Of a DNA stretch of 64,000 nt, positions 9,253 through 19,179 are shown one piece after another (the first letter of the stretch is position 1; each line of letters starts with the position of its first letter). The notes below the pieces were generated by a model. That model saw nothing but the letters and a program-made list of their open reading frames with translations, had not been told where the DNA came from and searched no databases. The DNA comes from a candidate division TM6 bacterium RIFCSPHIGHO2_12_FULL_36_22 (GTDB taxonomy: Bacteria > Babelota > Babeliae > Babelales > UBA12409), in contig METK01000003.1 of NCBI GenBank assembly GCA_001771315.1, positions 1 through 64,000 of the forward strand. The letters run 5' to 3'. Made by a program: the position numbers and the translations under genes.

Positions 9253-9894
9253 GTGAATCGTCAACAAAAGGAACAAGTTATAGAATCATTGAGAAATGAT
9301 TTTCAAAACAATCCATCTTCATTTGTTGTTGGTGTAAAGGGTCTAACCGTTTCCCAACTCGAAGCGTTGCGTGGTGGGCTAAGAGAGAAGGGTGGTAAGC
9401 TTAAAATTGCTAAAGTTCGTTTAGCAAAACAAGCGATAACCAATCTTGATAATCTTAAAGAATTAGATCCATTGCTTAAAGAGCAATTGGGTTTTGTTTT
9501 TACTGATCAACAAGCACCAGCCATAGCAAAAATTCTTCGTGATTTTTCAAAAGAAAATGAAGCTTTAGAATTGGTTGCGGGTTATTTTGAAAATTCTATT
9601 TTGAATAAAGATAATATTCTTGAAATTGCAGCATTGCCATCACGGGATGAATTGCTTGCTATGATTGCACGTGTGCTTAATGAGCCAATGGCTATGTTTG
9701 CTCGTGCTGTTCAAGCAATAGCAGATAAGAAGGCTGAAGGTGGGAATGTTTCTATAGAAGCTGCGCCACAAGAAGTATCTTCTGAAATATCAGCTGCGCC
9801 GGCTTCTGAGGCATCGGTTGAATCTGCACAAGATGCATCAATGGAAAAAGAGAAAAGCGAAGAAGCTACGTCTGAAGAAAATAAAAGTGAATAA
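9253..9894 (+). CDS. rplJ: Ribosomal protein L10 with acidic tail
   Basis: L10 anchors the L7/L12 dimers to the L11 region. The GTG start gives a normal N-terminal domain (KGLTVSQLEALRGGLREKG) and the C-terminal helix binding L12 (LLAMIARVLNEPMAMFARAV). At 213 residues it exceeds the usual 165-180: the last ~45 residues are a low-complexity Glu/Ala/Ser tail ending just before rplL. The tail is probably disordered. The overall assignment is secure from sequence and position. Confidence 0.95.
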   Translation: MNRQQKEQVIESLRNDFQNNPSSFVVGVKGLTVSQLEALRGGLREKGGKLKIAKVRLAKQAITNLDNLKELDPLLKEQLGFVFTDQQAPAIAKILRDFSKENEALELVAGYFENSILNKDNILEIAALPSRDELLAMIARVLNEPMAMFARAVQAIADKKAEGGNVSIEAAPQEVSSEISAAPASEASVESAQDASMEKEKSEEATSEENKSE

Positions 9895-9921
9895 CGTTCT
9901 AAATGTACAGGGGAACTAATT

Positions 9922-10299
9922 ATGTCATCACAAAATTTTGATGGAATTATTGAACAAATTTCAAGCATGACTGTTAAAGAATTGTCAGAGCTTGTAAAAA
10001 ATATCGAAAAAACTTTTGGTGTTTCAGCTGCTGCTGCGGTTGCTGTGGCTCCTGCTGCTGGCGGAGAAGCTGCTGTTGTAGAAAAAACAGAATTCAAAGT
10101 TTCTTTGAAAGATTCTGGACCTGAAAAAATCAAAGTTATTAAAGCACTGCGCCAAGTTATCCAAGGTCTTGGTTTGACTGATGCGAAAAAGCTTGTTGAA
10201 GAGACTCCTTCTGTGTTGCAAGAAAATGTATCAAAAGAAGATGCACAAAAAATGAAGGAAGCGCTTGAGGCTGCTGGTGCTAAAGTAGAGCTTTTATAA
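9922..10299 (+). CDS. rplL: Ribosomal protein L7/L12
   Basis: Multicopy stalk protein that recruits and activates translation GTPases. The 125-residue sequence shows the three expected parts: N-terminal dimerisation helices ([19 protein letters not shown]), an Ala/Gly/Pro hinge, and the globular domain ([20 protein letters not shown], then AKKLVEETP). The 70-base gap to rpoB includes a T-rich stretch but no convincing attenuator. Confidence 0.97.
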   Translation: MSSQNFDGIIEQISSMTVKELSELVKNIEKTFGVSAAAAVAVAPAAGGEAAVVEKTEFKVSLKDSGPEKIKVIKALRQVIQGLGLTDAKKLVEETPSVLQENVSKEDAQKMKEALEAAGAKVELL

Positions 10300-10369
10300 G
10301 CACTTTTGTGATCAGTTTTTTCTTATTTTTATAAAGTGGTGGTAGATAGGTTTAATAAGGAGCGCCTTA

Positions 10370-13300
10370 ATGTCTGATATTGGCACGCAAAAACATATTG
10401 TACGTAAATCTTTTGGGAAACTAAAAGGTATTATGTCTGTTCCTAACTTAATAGAGGTGCAATCAAAATCATTTAACGATTTTGTGCAGCTTGATTATTT
10501 GCCTTCTGAAAGATTGCCTATTGGGCTAGCGAAGGTGTTGCAAGATACATTTCCAATTGAATATGAAGATAAAATGTCATTGGAATATGTTAGCTATGAG
10601 TTGGGTGATTGGTCATGTACCTGTGGAAAACTAACCGGTATCGAAAATAGATATACTTGGACAGCTCCATCTGGTGAAACAGGTCAATCTCGATTAACAT
10701 CAGAGCAATTAAAAAGGGGATATCGTTATATCTCTTGTCCAAATTGTCTTTCTCAAGTACGTCTTGAGATGCCAATTGATGTTGATGAGTGTCGCTCCAG
10801 CGGTCAAACTTACTCACTACCACTTCGTATTAAAATTCAGCTAGTAGCATGGGATATCGATCAAAATGGTAATAAATCTGTTCGTGATATTAAAGAACAG
10901 AATATTTTCTTTTCTGAAATTCCTGTAATGGCAGCTTTGTTTGAACGAGATGATCGATTTATGTTGGGTGATCAAGGCACTTTCTTGATTAACGGTGTAG
11001 ATCGTGTTGTTGTTAGTCAGCTTCATCGTTCTCCTGGTGTTGTTTTTTCACGTAGCAAAAAAGTAAATGACTTGCGTGGTCGTCCATATTACTTAGCACG
11101 TATTATTCCGATGCGTGGCTCTTGGATGGATTTTGAGTTTGATAATAATGATCTTTTATACGTTCGTATTGATAAAAAGAAAAAAATTCTTGTTACAACT
11201 TTTTTACAAGCTTTAGGTGTTCCAAAAGAAGAAATTATTTCTCTCTTTTATGACTTTGAGCATGTTTATCTTGATAAGGGTAAACTCTTTAAAAAGATAG
11301 ATAAAAATTTGGTTGGTCAACGTATTGAAAAGGGTATGCTTCCAGAAAAATTTGAAGCAGGCTTGGTTGGTCGTCGTGTCAATGCTGAAATCTTAAAACA
11401 GCTTAAAGATGCTAAAATTGATAAACTAAAAATTAAAGAAGCAAACCTTCTTAATCGTGTAGTTTCACAAGACTTATTAGATCCAGAAACAGGTGAAATT
11501 CTATTAAGTGTTGGTGAGGTATTTTCAGAAGATCATCTTTCTTTGTTGAAGCAGCATAAAGAATTAGAATTTGAGTTTATTGCACCATTTGGTTCGGTAT
11601 TACAACCAACTATTGCAATGACACTTGCGCATGATACAAATAACAATGCAGATGAAGCATTAAAAGAACTTCATGCTAAATTGTGGCCTGGTGATAGTTC
11701 ATCATTAAAGGAAATCAAACAAAGATTTGAAAATCTTCTGTTTTCTGGTCGTCAGTATGACCTTACTAAAGTTGGTCGTATTAGAATGAATCGTAAACTT
11801 GGTTTAAACATTAATGATGAAGTTACTACATTAACACGTGAAGATATTTTTGCGACAATTAAATATTTGGTTAACTTGCGTGAACGTGGTGTTGGAGAGC
11901 TCGATGATATTGATCATTTGGGTAATCGACGTGTGCGTCTTGTTGGAGAATTGTTAAGCAATCAGGTATATATTGGTTTTGCTCGCATTGAACGTATTGT
12001 TCATGAACGATTCCGACTTCAAGATATTCACAGCACGTTGATGCCACAAGATTTGCTTAATGTTAAGCCGCTTGGCGCTGTTATTAGAGAATTTTTTGGT
12101 ACAGGTCAACTTTCTCAATTTATGGATCAAACTAATCCATTGGCAGAATTGGCACATAAACGACGTTTATCTGCTTTAGGGCCTGGTGGTGTTTTGAAAG
12201 ATCGCGCTACATATGAAGTGCGTGATGTTCATACCTCTCACTATGGTAGAATTTGTCCTATTGAGACTCCTGAAGGTCAAACTATTGGTTTGATTTCTTC
12301 ATTGGCAACATATGCGATGGTTGACGATCTTGGATTTATTGAAACTGCATATCGACCAGTTGTTGAAGGTAAGGTTAAGGATGAAATTGTATTCTTAGAT
12401 GCATTTCAAGAAGCAACAAAAAACATTGCGCAAATTGATGCTTTTGATCAGAAAAAGAAAGAGTTGAAAAAAGGTAGTGTTTTGGCTCGACATGAAGGAA
12501 ACTTTATGTACGTTGACTCTTCCAAAATTGATTACATGGATTTGTCACCAAAACAATTAGTTTCTGTTGCTGCAGCATTGATTCCATTCTTAGAACATGA
12601 TGACGCGAGTCGTGCATTAATGGGCGCAAATATGCAACGACAAGCCGTGCCTTTAGTTCGTGCATGTGTACCATTAGTAGGTACAGGTATGGAACAAGAG
12701 GTAAGTAAAGCTTCTGGTGCAGTTGTTCTTGCAAAACGTGCTGGTGTTGTTGAATATGTTTCAGCAGAGAAAATTATTATCCGTGCAGATGAAAATTCAT
12801 TTGACACGACTGATGACTGGATATCTCGTGGTATAGATGTATATTATTTGAGAAATTTCAAACGTTCTAGCTATAGTACCTGGATTCATCAATCTCCAAT
12901 TGTAAAACGTGGTGATCGTGTTGAAAAGCAAGACATTATCTCCAATGGTGCAGGTGTTACCGATGGTGAACTTGCATTGGGTACGAACTTGATTGTAGCA
13001 TTTATGCCTTGGCATGGTTACAATTTTGAGGATGCTATTGTATTGAACAAGAATTTGGTTGCGAATGATACGCTTACTTCTGTACACATTGATGAGTATA
13101 GTGTTGAAGCTCGTGATACTAAGCTTGGACCTGAAGAGATCACTAAAGATATTCCTAACGTTAGTGAAGCAGCGCTTTCTGCTTTAGATGAAGAGGGAAT
13201 TATTAAGATTGGTGCTCGTGTTCAGCCAGGTGATATTGTTGTTGGTAAGGTTACGCTCAAGGGTGATGTTCAGTATTCTCCAGAAGAAAAATTGCTTCGT

Positions 13301-14686
13301 GCGATTTTTGGTGAAAAATCTCGAGAAGTTCGTGATACATCATTGCGAGTTCCACCTGGAGTTGAGGGAACAGTTGTTGATGTTAAAGTATTTTCTCGTT
13401 CTGGTATCAGAAAAGATAAACGATATAAAGATATCGTAACACAAGAAACAGCTAAGCTTGATGCTGCATTTGATAAACATCTTGAGCTTATTGATAACAT
13501 GATTGTAGACAAAGCGATTGAATTACTTGCAAATCAACCAGCTGGGGCAAAGACTAGTAAATCAGTCTTGACAGAAAAAGGTACTTTTGATGCTAAAGCA
13601 TTAAAAAAATTATCAGTGTTAGAGCTTATTGCACTGAAGCCTAAGGATAAAACTTTGGCTGATGAAGTAACGCACTTGACACAGTTGCGAGAGACACAAA
13701 ATCGTATTTTAACTTCTCAAAAAGAAGAACGTATTAACAAGCTTAAGAAGGGTGATCCTTTACCATCAGGTGTTATTAAGATGGTAAAAGTATTTATCGC
13801 TTCTAAGCGTCCAGTTTCGGTTGGTGATAAAATTGCTGGTCGTCACGGTAACAAGGGTGTTGTTTCTATTATTGTTCCACGTGAAGATATGCCATATTTA
13901 GAAAATGGTACTCCAGTAGATGTTGTTCTCAACCCGCTTGGTGTGCCGTCTCGTATGAACGTTGGTCAGGTTCTAGAAACTATTTTAGGATTTGCTGGAC
14001 GTGAAGTTGGTGAACAGCTTCGTGTCATGTTAGAAAAATACAGTGATGTACAAGTTAAGAAATTCCTTGAAAAATTCTATGGTACAGATTACATAGAGAC
14101 ATATGAGAAAGATTTTGGCAAAAAAGCTCTTGCTGAGTTAGCAGAAAAGACTGCAAAGTCTGGTATGCACTTCTCTACACCAGTATTTGATGGTGCGTCG
14201 TTTGAGTCTGATATTCAACCAATGTTGAAAGAGTTGGGATTAGAGTCTTCAGGAAGTTATAAAATTAAAGATGGTCGGACTGGTAATTACCTAGATCAGC
14301 CTGTGACTGTCGGTGGTATGTACATTATGAAATTGAACCATATGGTTGATGATAAACTACACGCTCGTTCTGTGGGACCGTATTCATTGGTTACACAGCA
14401 GCCACTCGGTGGTAAGGCGCAGTTTGGTGGTCAGCGGTTTGGTGAAATGGAAGTTTGGGCGTTGGAAGCATATGGTGCAGCATATACGTTGCAAGAAATG
14501 TTAACGTACAAGTCTGATGATGTTATTGGCCGTCACAAAGTGTATGAGACAATCGTTCATGGTGATGGTGATGAAATACCAGATCCAGGATTGCCAGAAT
14601 CATTCAATGTATTAATTAAAGAACTACAAAGTTTAGCTTTACAAGTGGATCTATTTAAGGCTGGTAAGGAGGAAGTCAGTGAATAA
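10370..14686 (+). CDS. rpoB: RNA polymerase beta subunit with Cys-rich lobe insertion
   Basis: Catalytic beta subunit. The start is fixed by AAGGAG 6 bases upstream. Core signatures are present: INGVDRVVVSQLHRSPGV, the rifampicin region (FFGTGQLSQFMDQTNPL, then HKRRLSALGPGG), and the C-terminal GGKAQFGGQRFGEMEVWALE. At 1438 residues it is longer than usual. Between LEYVSYELG and the DVDECRSSG segment, which are normally almost adjacent, lies an insertion (residues ~80-135) with Cys pairs C83xC85 and C123xxC126, suggesting a zinc ribbon. A second short insertion follows FFSEIPVM near residue 187. It overlaps rpoC by 8 bases. Confidence 0.98.
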   Translation: MSDIGTQKHIVRKSFGKLKGIMSVPNLIEVQSKSFNDFVQLDYLPSERLPIGLAKVLQDTFPIEYEDKMSLEYVSYELGDWSCTCGKLTGIENRYTWTAPSGETGQSRLTSEQLKRGYRYISCPNCLSQVRLEMPIDVDECRSSGQTYSLPLRIKIQLVAWDIDQNGNKSVRDIKEQNIFFSEIPVMAALFERDDRFMLGDQGTFLINGVDRVVVSQLHRSPGVVFSRSKKVNDLRGRPYYLARIIPMRGSWMDFEFDNNDLLYVRIDKKKKILVTTFLQALGVPKEEIISLFYDFEHVYLDKGKLFKKIDKNLVGQRIEKGMLPEKFEAGLVGRRVNAEILKQLKDAKIDKLKIKEANLLNRVVSQDLLDPETGEILLSVGEVFSEDHLSLLKQHKELEFEFIAPFGSVLQPTIAMTLAHDTNNNADEALKELHAKLWPGDSSSLKEIKQRFENLLFSGRQYDLTKVGRIRMNRKLGLNINDEVTTLTREDIFATIKYLVNLRERGVGELDDIDHLGNRRVRLVGELLSNQVYIGFARIERIVHERFRLQDIHSTLMPQDLLNVKPLGAVIREFFGTGQLSQFMDQTNPLAELAHKRRLSALGPGGVLKDRATYEVRDVHTSHYGRICPIETPEGQTIGLISSLATYAMVDDLGFIETAYRPVVEGKVKDEIVFLDAFQEATKNIAQIDAFDQKKKELKKGSVLARHEGNFMYVDSSKIDYMDLSPKQLVSVAAALIPFLEHDDASRALMGANMQRQAVPLVRACVPLVGTGMEQEVSKASGAVVLAKRAGVVEYVSAEKIIIRADENSFDTTDDWISRGIDVYYLRNFKRSSYSTWIHQSPIVKRGDRVEKQDIISNGAGVTDGELALGTNLIVAFMPWHGYNFEDAIVLNKNLVANDTLTSVHIDEYSVEARDTKLGPEEITKDIPNVSEAALSALDEEGIIKIGARVQPGDIVVGKVTLKGDVQYSPEEKLLRAIFGEKSREVRDTSLRVPPGVEGTVVDVKVFSRSGIRKDKRYKDIVTQETAKLDAAFDKHLELIDNMIVDKAIELLANQPAGAKTSKSVLTEKGTFDAKALKKLSVLELIALKPKDKTLADEVTHLTQLRETQNRILTSQKEERINKLKKGDPLPSGVIKMVKVFIASKRPVSVGDKIAGRHGNKGVVSIIVPREDMPYLENGTPVDVVLNPLGVPSRMNVGQVLETILGFAGREVGEQLRVMLEKYSDVQVKKFLEKFYGTDYIETYEKDFGKKALAELAEKTAKSGMHFSTPVFDGASFESDIQPMLKELGLESSGSYKIKDGRTGNYLDQPVTVGGMYIMKLNHMVDDKLHARSVGPYSLVTQQPLGGKAQFGGQRFGEMEVWALEAYGAAYTLQEMLTYKSDDVIGRHKVYETIVHGDGDEIPDPGLPESFNVLIKELQSLALQVDLFKAGKEEVSE

Positions 14687-17600
14687 TCAGATGCTTGCTC
14701 GTTTTAAAGAGTATATAAGTACAACACAATTTAATGCCATCAAACTTTCATTGGCTACATCCGAAAAGATCCGTTCATGGTCATACGGTGAAGTTAAGAA
14801 GATTGAAACTATTAACTACAGAACATTGAAACCGGAAAAAGATGGTCTTTTCTGTGCTCGTATCTTTGGTCCAGTAAAGGACTGGGAATGTAACTGTGGT
14901 AAATACAAACGTATGAAACACCGTGGTGTTACATGTGAAAAGTGTGGTGTTGAAGTTATTCAGTCTCGAGTTCGTCGTGAACGTATGGGTCATATTGAGC
15001 TTGTTTCTCCTGTATCACATATTTGGTATTTAAAGGGAATTCCTAGTTATCTCAGTCTTGTTATGGATATGCCGGTTAAAGAGCTTGAGCGAGTTATTTA
15101 TTTTGATGCATATATGGTAATTCGTCAGGGTAAATCTCCATATCCACGTAAAACAATTTTGACTACAGCTGAATATGAATCATATAAGGATTCTCACTTA
15201 GATGATGTAGAATTTAGAGCAGAAAGTGGTGCGCAAGCTATTCGTGATGTACTCAAAGAATTTGACTTAGAAGTTGAAATTAAAGCACTTCAAGGTATGT
15301 ATGACAAAACATCTTCTGTGACAACACGTCATAAGTTGATGCGTCGCATGAAGGTTCTTTCAGAATTACATCAAGCAAAAATAACACCAGATTTAATGAT
15401 TTTGGAAATATTACCAGTGTTGCCACCAGATTTACGTCCATTGGTACCATTAGAAGGTGGTCGGTTTGCTAGTTCTGATTTAAATGAACTTTATCGTCGT
15501 GTTCTTAACAGAAATATTCGTTTGAAACGTTTGATTGAGATTGAAGCTCCATCTGTTATTATTAAAAACGAACAACGTATGTTGCAAGAATCTGTTGATG
15601 CACTTATAGATAATGGTCGTCGTGGTCAGCCTGTTCGTGGTACAAATCGTCGTCCATTGAAGTCTCTCAGTGAAATGCTTCGTGGTAAACAAGGTCGATT
15701 CCGTCAAAACTTACTTGGTAAGCGTGTTGATTATTCGGGTCGTTCTGTAATTGTTGTTGATCCTGAACTTCGTATGGATCAATGTGGTTTACCAAAATTG
15801 ATGGCATTAGAATTATTTAAGCCATACATTTATGCAGAATTAGTTCGTAGAGAATTGGCACCAAACTTGCGTGTTGCAAAAAGAATGGTGGAAGATTCTG
15901 AACGTGAAGTATGGGATGTTTTGGAAGATATTGTACATCAACGTCCAGTATTGTTAAATCGTGCCCCAACTTTACATAGACTTGGTATTCAAGCATTCTA
16001 TCCAATTTTGGTAGATGGAAAAGCTATTAAAATTCACCCATTAGTTTGTGCTGCATTTAACGCTGACTTTGATGGTGATCAGATGGCGGTTCACGTACCA
16101 TTAAGTCTTAAAGCACAAGCAGAATCAAAAGAGCTTATTTTATCAACGAAAAATTTATTATCAGCATCCAATGGTAAGCCAGTTAAAATACCGTCTCAGG
16201 ACATGGTTCTTGGGTTACACTTTATGACTAAGATTCGTCAAAATCTTAAGGGTGAAGGTATTGTATTTGCTGATACAAAAGAAGCAGTTACTGCATTTCA
16301 ACATGGTGAAGTAGAGTTACATACATCAGTTTCTGTTCGATTAGCTGATTGTTCAATTGTTCCAACAACACCAGGTCGAATTTTGATCTATGAGGCATTG
16401 CCAAAGGGATCAGATTTCAAATGGATTAATTATGTAATGCATAAAAATGGTCTTGCTAAATTGATTGAACGTGTTTATCTACAATTTGGATCAGATGCAA
16501 CTATTGAATGTTTAGATAAGATTAAAAAGCTTGGTTTTTATTACGCTACTGTTAGTGGTATTTCATTTGGTATTAATGATCTTCTTGTTCCAAAGGGCAA
16601 GGATGAAATTCTGAATAAAGCAGAAAAAGACGTACGAGAAATTGAAAAGCTTTACGAAGATGGTGTAATTACCAATGGCGAACGTTATAACAAAGTTGTT
16701 GGTATTTGGGGTCATACGACTGCAAACGTTGCACAAGCTATGATGGATACGCTTGAAGCTCAAGATGAGAATGCGTATCAAAATATTAATGGTGAAAATA
16801 AGCCGTTTAATCCAATTTATATGATGTTACAATCTGGCGCTCGTGGTTCTCGGGATCAGATCAAACAGTGCGTTGGTATGCGTGGTTTGATGGCAAAGCC
16901 ATCAGGTGAAACCATGGAAACGCCAGTTAAAAGTAACTTTAAAGATGGTTTAAGTGTGTTTGAATACTTTATTTCAACACATGGTGCGCGTAAAGGTCAG
17001 GCCGATACTGCGCTTAAAACTGCAAACTCTGGTTATTTGACGCGACGACTTGTCGATGTTGCACAAGATGTTGTTGTTACAATGCATGATTGTAGAACTT
17101 TGGGTTATACTGAACTTGAAGATATTAAAGAATCTGGTGATATTATTTATCCAGTCGCACGACGTGCATATGGTCGTATTGCCGCACAAGATGTCAAGGA
17201 TTCTGTATCAGGTGAATTACTTGTTAAGCAAGGTGAAATGGTTAATCGTGAAGCGGTTAACAAACTTCTTGATTCTGCGGTAACACGTATTAAAGTTCGG
17301 ACACCTTTAGTTTGTCAAGCAAAACGCGGTATTTGTAGTCTATGTTACGGCATGGATCTATCGCGAGGTACTTTGGCTGATATTGGTATGGCTTCAGGTA
17401 TTATTGCAGCACAATCAATTGGTGAACCAGGAACACAGCTTACTATGAGAACGTTCCATATCGGTGGTATTGTGACAGGTGCATCAGAATCAAGCTTTAC
17501 AGCAAAACATAATGGTGTTGTTCAATTGCGCAATATGAGAATTGTCAAAAACAAGGACGGTAAGGGTATCGTCATGAGTAGAAAGTCTCGCTTGTTGTTG

Positions 17601-18791
17601 ATATCCAAAGATGGTCGCGTATTGCAAGAGCATCCAGTGGAATATGGTACACAGGTATTTGTAACAGATGGTCAAGAAGTGACTGTTGGTACTAAATTGG
17701 TTGAATGGGATTCTTCTAATAGTGTCATTGTTACTGATAAGAGTGGTTATGTTCGTTATGTTGATCTTATTGAAAATATTACGCTTAAAGAAACATTTGA
17801 TGAAAATGATTCAGTTTCTAGTCGTACTGTTCTTGATCACAAAGGTGAGCGTTATCAACCAGCATTGAGTATCGTTGATGATAGTGATAATGAAATCGCT
17901 CATTATTATCTTCCAACAAGTGGACTTATTGCGGTTGAACCAAATCAAAAGGTTCATGCAGGGGATGTTATTGTTAAGATGCCTCGCGAATTATCTAAAA
18001 CAAAAGATATTACCGGTGGTCTTCCACGTATTGCAGAGCTATTTGAAGCTCGGTTGTCAAAAGATCCAGCAATTATTACTGACATTGATGGTGAGGTTGT
18101 TATTGGTGGGTTGCATAGAGGCCAACGTAAGTTAAGTATTGTTTCTGGTGATGAATCATTTGATTACTTTGTTCCTAGAGGTAAGCAGTTAACAGTAACT
18201 ACGGGTGATAAGGTAAGTGCTGGTGACTTATTGACGGTTGGTGATCCGGTTCTGTCTGATATATTACGTATTTTGGGGCCAGCGGCTCTAGAGCGTTATA
18301 TTGTGGGTCAGATTCAGATTATTTATCGACTGCATGGTGTAGATATTGATGATCGCCATATTGAAATTATTGTTCGTCAGATGTTACGTAAGGTACGTAT
18401 TCTTGACGCTGGAGACTCTAAATTCTTGGTTGGAGACAGAGTTGATAGGATTCACTTTAAGCAGGTAAATCGCTTATTGCAAGCAGAAGGTAAGAAGGTT
18501 GCGGTTGCTAAGCCTGTACTTCTTGGAATAACTATGGCATCCTTAGCAACAGAAAGTGTCATTTCTGCGGCTTCATTCCAGGAAACTACACGTATTTTGG
18601 CAGAAGCAGCAATATCTGGACAGGTTGACTATCTATACGGTCTGAAAGAAAATGTCATTATCGGTAAGTTGATACCTGCTGGTACTGGTATTAAGTCCTT
18701 CAGAGAAAAGTATATCGGTGAAGATATATCTCGTTTAGAAAGACAAGCTAAGGCAGAAGAAAATATTAGCAACGTAGAAATAGGCGCGTAG
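14679..18791 (+). CDS. rpoC: RNA polymerase beta' subunit
   Basis: Catalytic beta' subunit, 1370 residues. The GTG start lies inside the end of rpoB, with an AAGGAGG site 5 bases before it, which indicates translational coupling. The N-terminal zinc ribbon ([20 protein letters not shown]), the active-site Mg loop [15 protein letters not shown], the trigger-loop region ([16 protein letters not shown]) and the second zinc site ([13 protein letters not shown]) are intact. Its last three codons and TAG stop form the first ten bases of the downstream tRNA-Val gene. Confidence 0.98.
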   Translation: MNNQMLARFKEYISTTQFNAIKLSLATSEKIRSWSYGEVKKIETINYRTLKPEKDGLFCARIFGPVKDWECNCGKYKRMKHRGVTCEKCGVEVIQSRVRRERMGHIELVSPVSHIWYLKGIPSYLSLVMDMPVKELERVIYFDAYMVIRQGKSPYPRKTILTTAEYESYKDSHLDDVEFRAESGAQAIRDVLKEFDLEVEIKALQGMYDKTSSVTTRHKLMRRMKVLSELHQAKITPDLMILEILPVLPPDLRPLVPLEGGRFASSDLNELYRRVLNRNIRLKRLIEIEAPSVIIKNEQRMLQESVDALIDNGRRGQPVRGTNRRPLKSLSEMLRGKQGRFRQNLLGKRVDYSGRSVIVVDPELRMDQCGLPKLMALELFKPYIYAELVRRELAPNLRVAKRMVEDSEREVWDVLEDIVHQRPVLLNRAPTLHRLGIQAFYPILVDGKAIKIHPLVCAAFNADFDGDQMAVHVPLSLKAQAESKELILSTKNLLSASNGKPVKIPSQDMVLGLHFMTKIRQNLKGEGIVFADTKEAVTAFQHGEVELHTSVSVRLADCSIVPTTPGRILIYEALPKGSDFKWINYVMHKNGLAKLIERVYLQFGSDATIECLDKIKKLGFYYATVSGISFGINDLLVPKGKDEILNKAEKDVREIEKLYEDGVITNGERYNKVVGIWGHTTANVAQAMMDTLEAQDENAYQNINGENKPFNPIYMMLQSGARGSRDQIKQCVGMRGLMAKPSGETMETPVKSNFKDGLSVFEYFISTHGARKGQADTALKTANSGYLTRRLVDVAQDVVVTMHDCRTLGYTELEDIKESGDIIYPVARRAYGRIAAQDVKDSVSGELLVKQGEMVNREAVNKLLDSAVTRIKVRTPLVCQAKRGICSLCYGMDLSRGTLADIGMASGIIAAQSIGEPGTQLTMRTFHIGGIVTGASESSFTAKHNGVVQLRNMRIVKNKDGKGIVMSRKSRLLLISKDGRVLQEHPVEYGTQVFVTDGQEVTVGTKLVEWDSSNSVIVTDKSGYVRYVDLIENITLKETFDENDSVSSRTVLDHKGERYQPALSIVDDSDNEIAHYYLPTSGLIAVEPNQKVHAGDVIVKMPRELSKTKDITGGLPRIAELFEARLSKDPAIITDIDGEVVIGGLHRGQRKLSIVSGDESFDYFVPRGKQLTVTTGDKVSAGDLLTVGDPVLSDILRILGPAALERYIVGQIQIIYRLHGVDIDDRHIEIIVRQMLRKVRILDAGDSKFLVGDRVDRIHFKQVNRLLQAEGKKVAVAKPVLLGITMASLATESVISAASFQETTRILAEAAISGQVDYLYGLKENVIIGKLIPAGTGIKSFREKYIGEDISRLERQAKAEENISNVEIGA

Positions 18792-18856
18792 CTCAGGGGT
18801 AGAGCACTGCTTTGACGTAGCAGGGGTCAGCGGTTCAAATCCGCTCGTGCCTACCA
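18782..18856 (+). tRNA. tRNA-Val (GAC) overlapping the rpoC 3' end
   Basis: Acceptor strands AGGCGCG/CGTGCCT pair with one G-T wobble. The anticodon stem is CTGCT/AGCAG with loop TTGACGT (GAC), the T-arm is GGTTCAAATCC and CCA is encoded. Bases 1-10 double as the rpoC C-terminal codons and stop. The gene therefore lies inside the rpoC-rpsO transcript and must be cut out by RNase P within the rpoC coding sequence, unless it has its own promoter inside rpoC. Confidence 0.94.
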
Positions 18857-18892
18857 TTAAAAGAAAAATGGATTTTTAAGGATAAAAATATT

Positions 18893-19159
18893 ATGACAAA
18901 AGAATTGAATACAAGTATCAAAGATCAAGTTCGTCAACATCCTCAAGATACAGGATCAAGTGAAGTACAGATCGTTGATTTGACTGTTAAAATTAAGCAG
19001 TTAATTGAGCATACTAAGCTAAATAAGAAAGACTATAGTACAAAGCTTGGTCTTTTAAAAATGGTAAGTAAACGACGTAAGCTTCTTGATTATTTAAAGA
19101 GAACAAATCAAGATTCTTACACGAGTTTACTTGGTAAAATTGGTTTGAAACAAAAATAA
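18893..19159 (+). CDS. rpsO: Ribosomal protein S15
   Basis: Primary 16S rRNA-binding protein of the central domain. The 88-residue product has the usual four-helix sequence with the DTGSSEVQI turn and the C-terminal GLLKMVSKRRKLLDYLKR helix. The start lies 36 bases after the tRNA-Val CCA end. Its neighbour is pnp, the widespread rpsO-pnp pairing. Confidence 0.96.
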   Translation: MTKELNTSIKDQVRQHPQDTGSSEVQIVDLTVKIKQLIEHTKLNKKDYSTKLGLLKMVSKRRKLLDYLKRTNQDSYTSLLGKIGLKQK

Positions 19160-19179
19160 AAACAATGATTGTGAGTTGA

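Noticed and set aside
9711-10133. A 140-codon Ala/Ser-rich minus-strand frame
   Set aside because: It is a shadow of the Ala/Glu-rich rplJ tail and the rplL hinge.
10300-10369. Possible attenuator between rplL and rpoB
   Set aside because: T-rich, but no stable hairpin precedes the T-runs.
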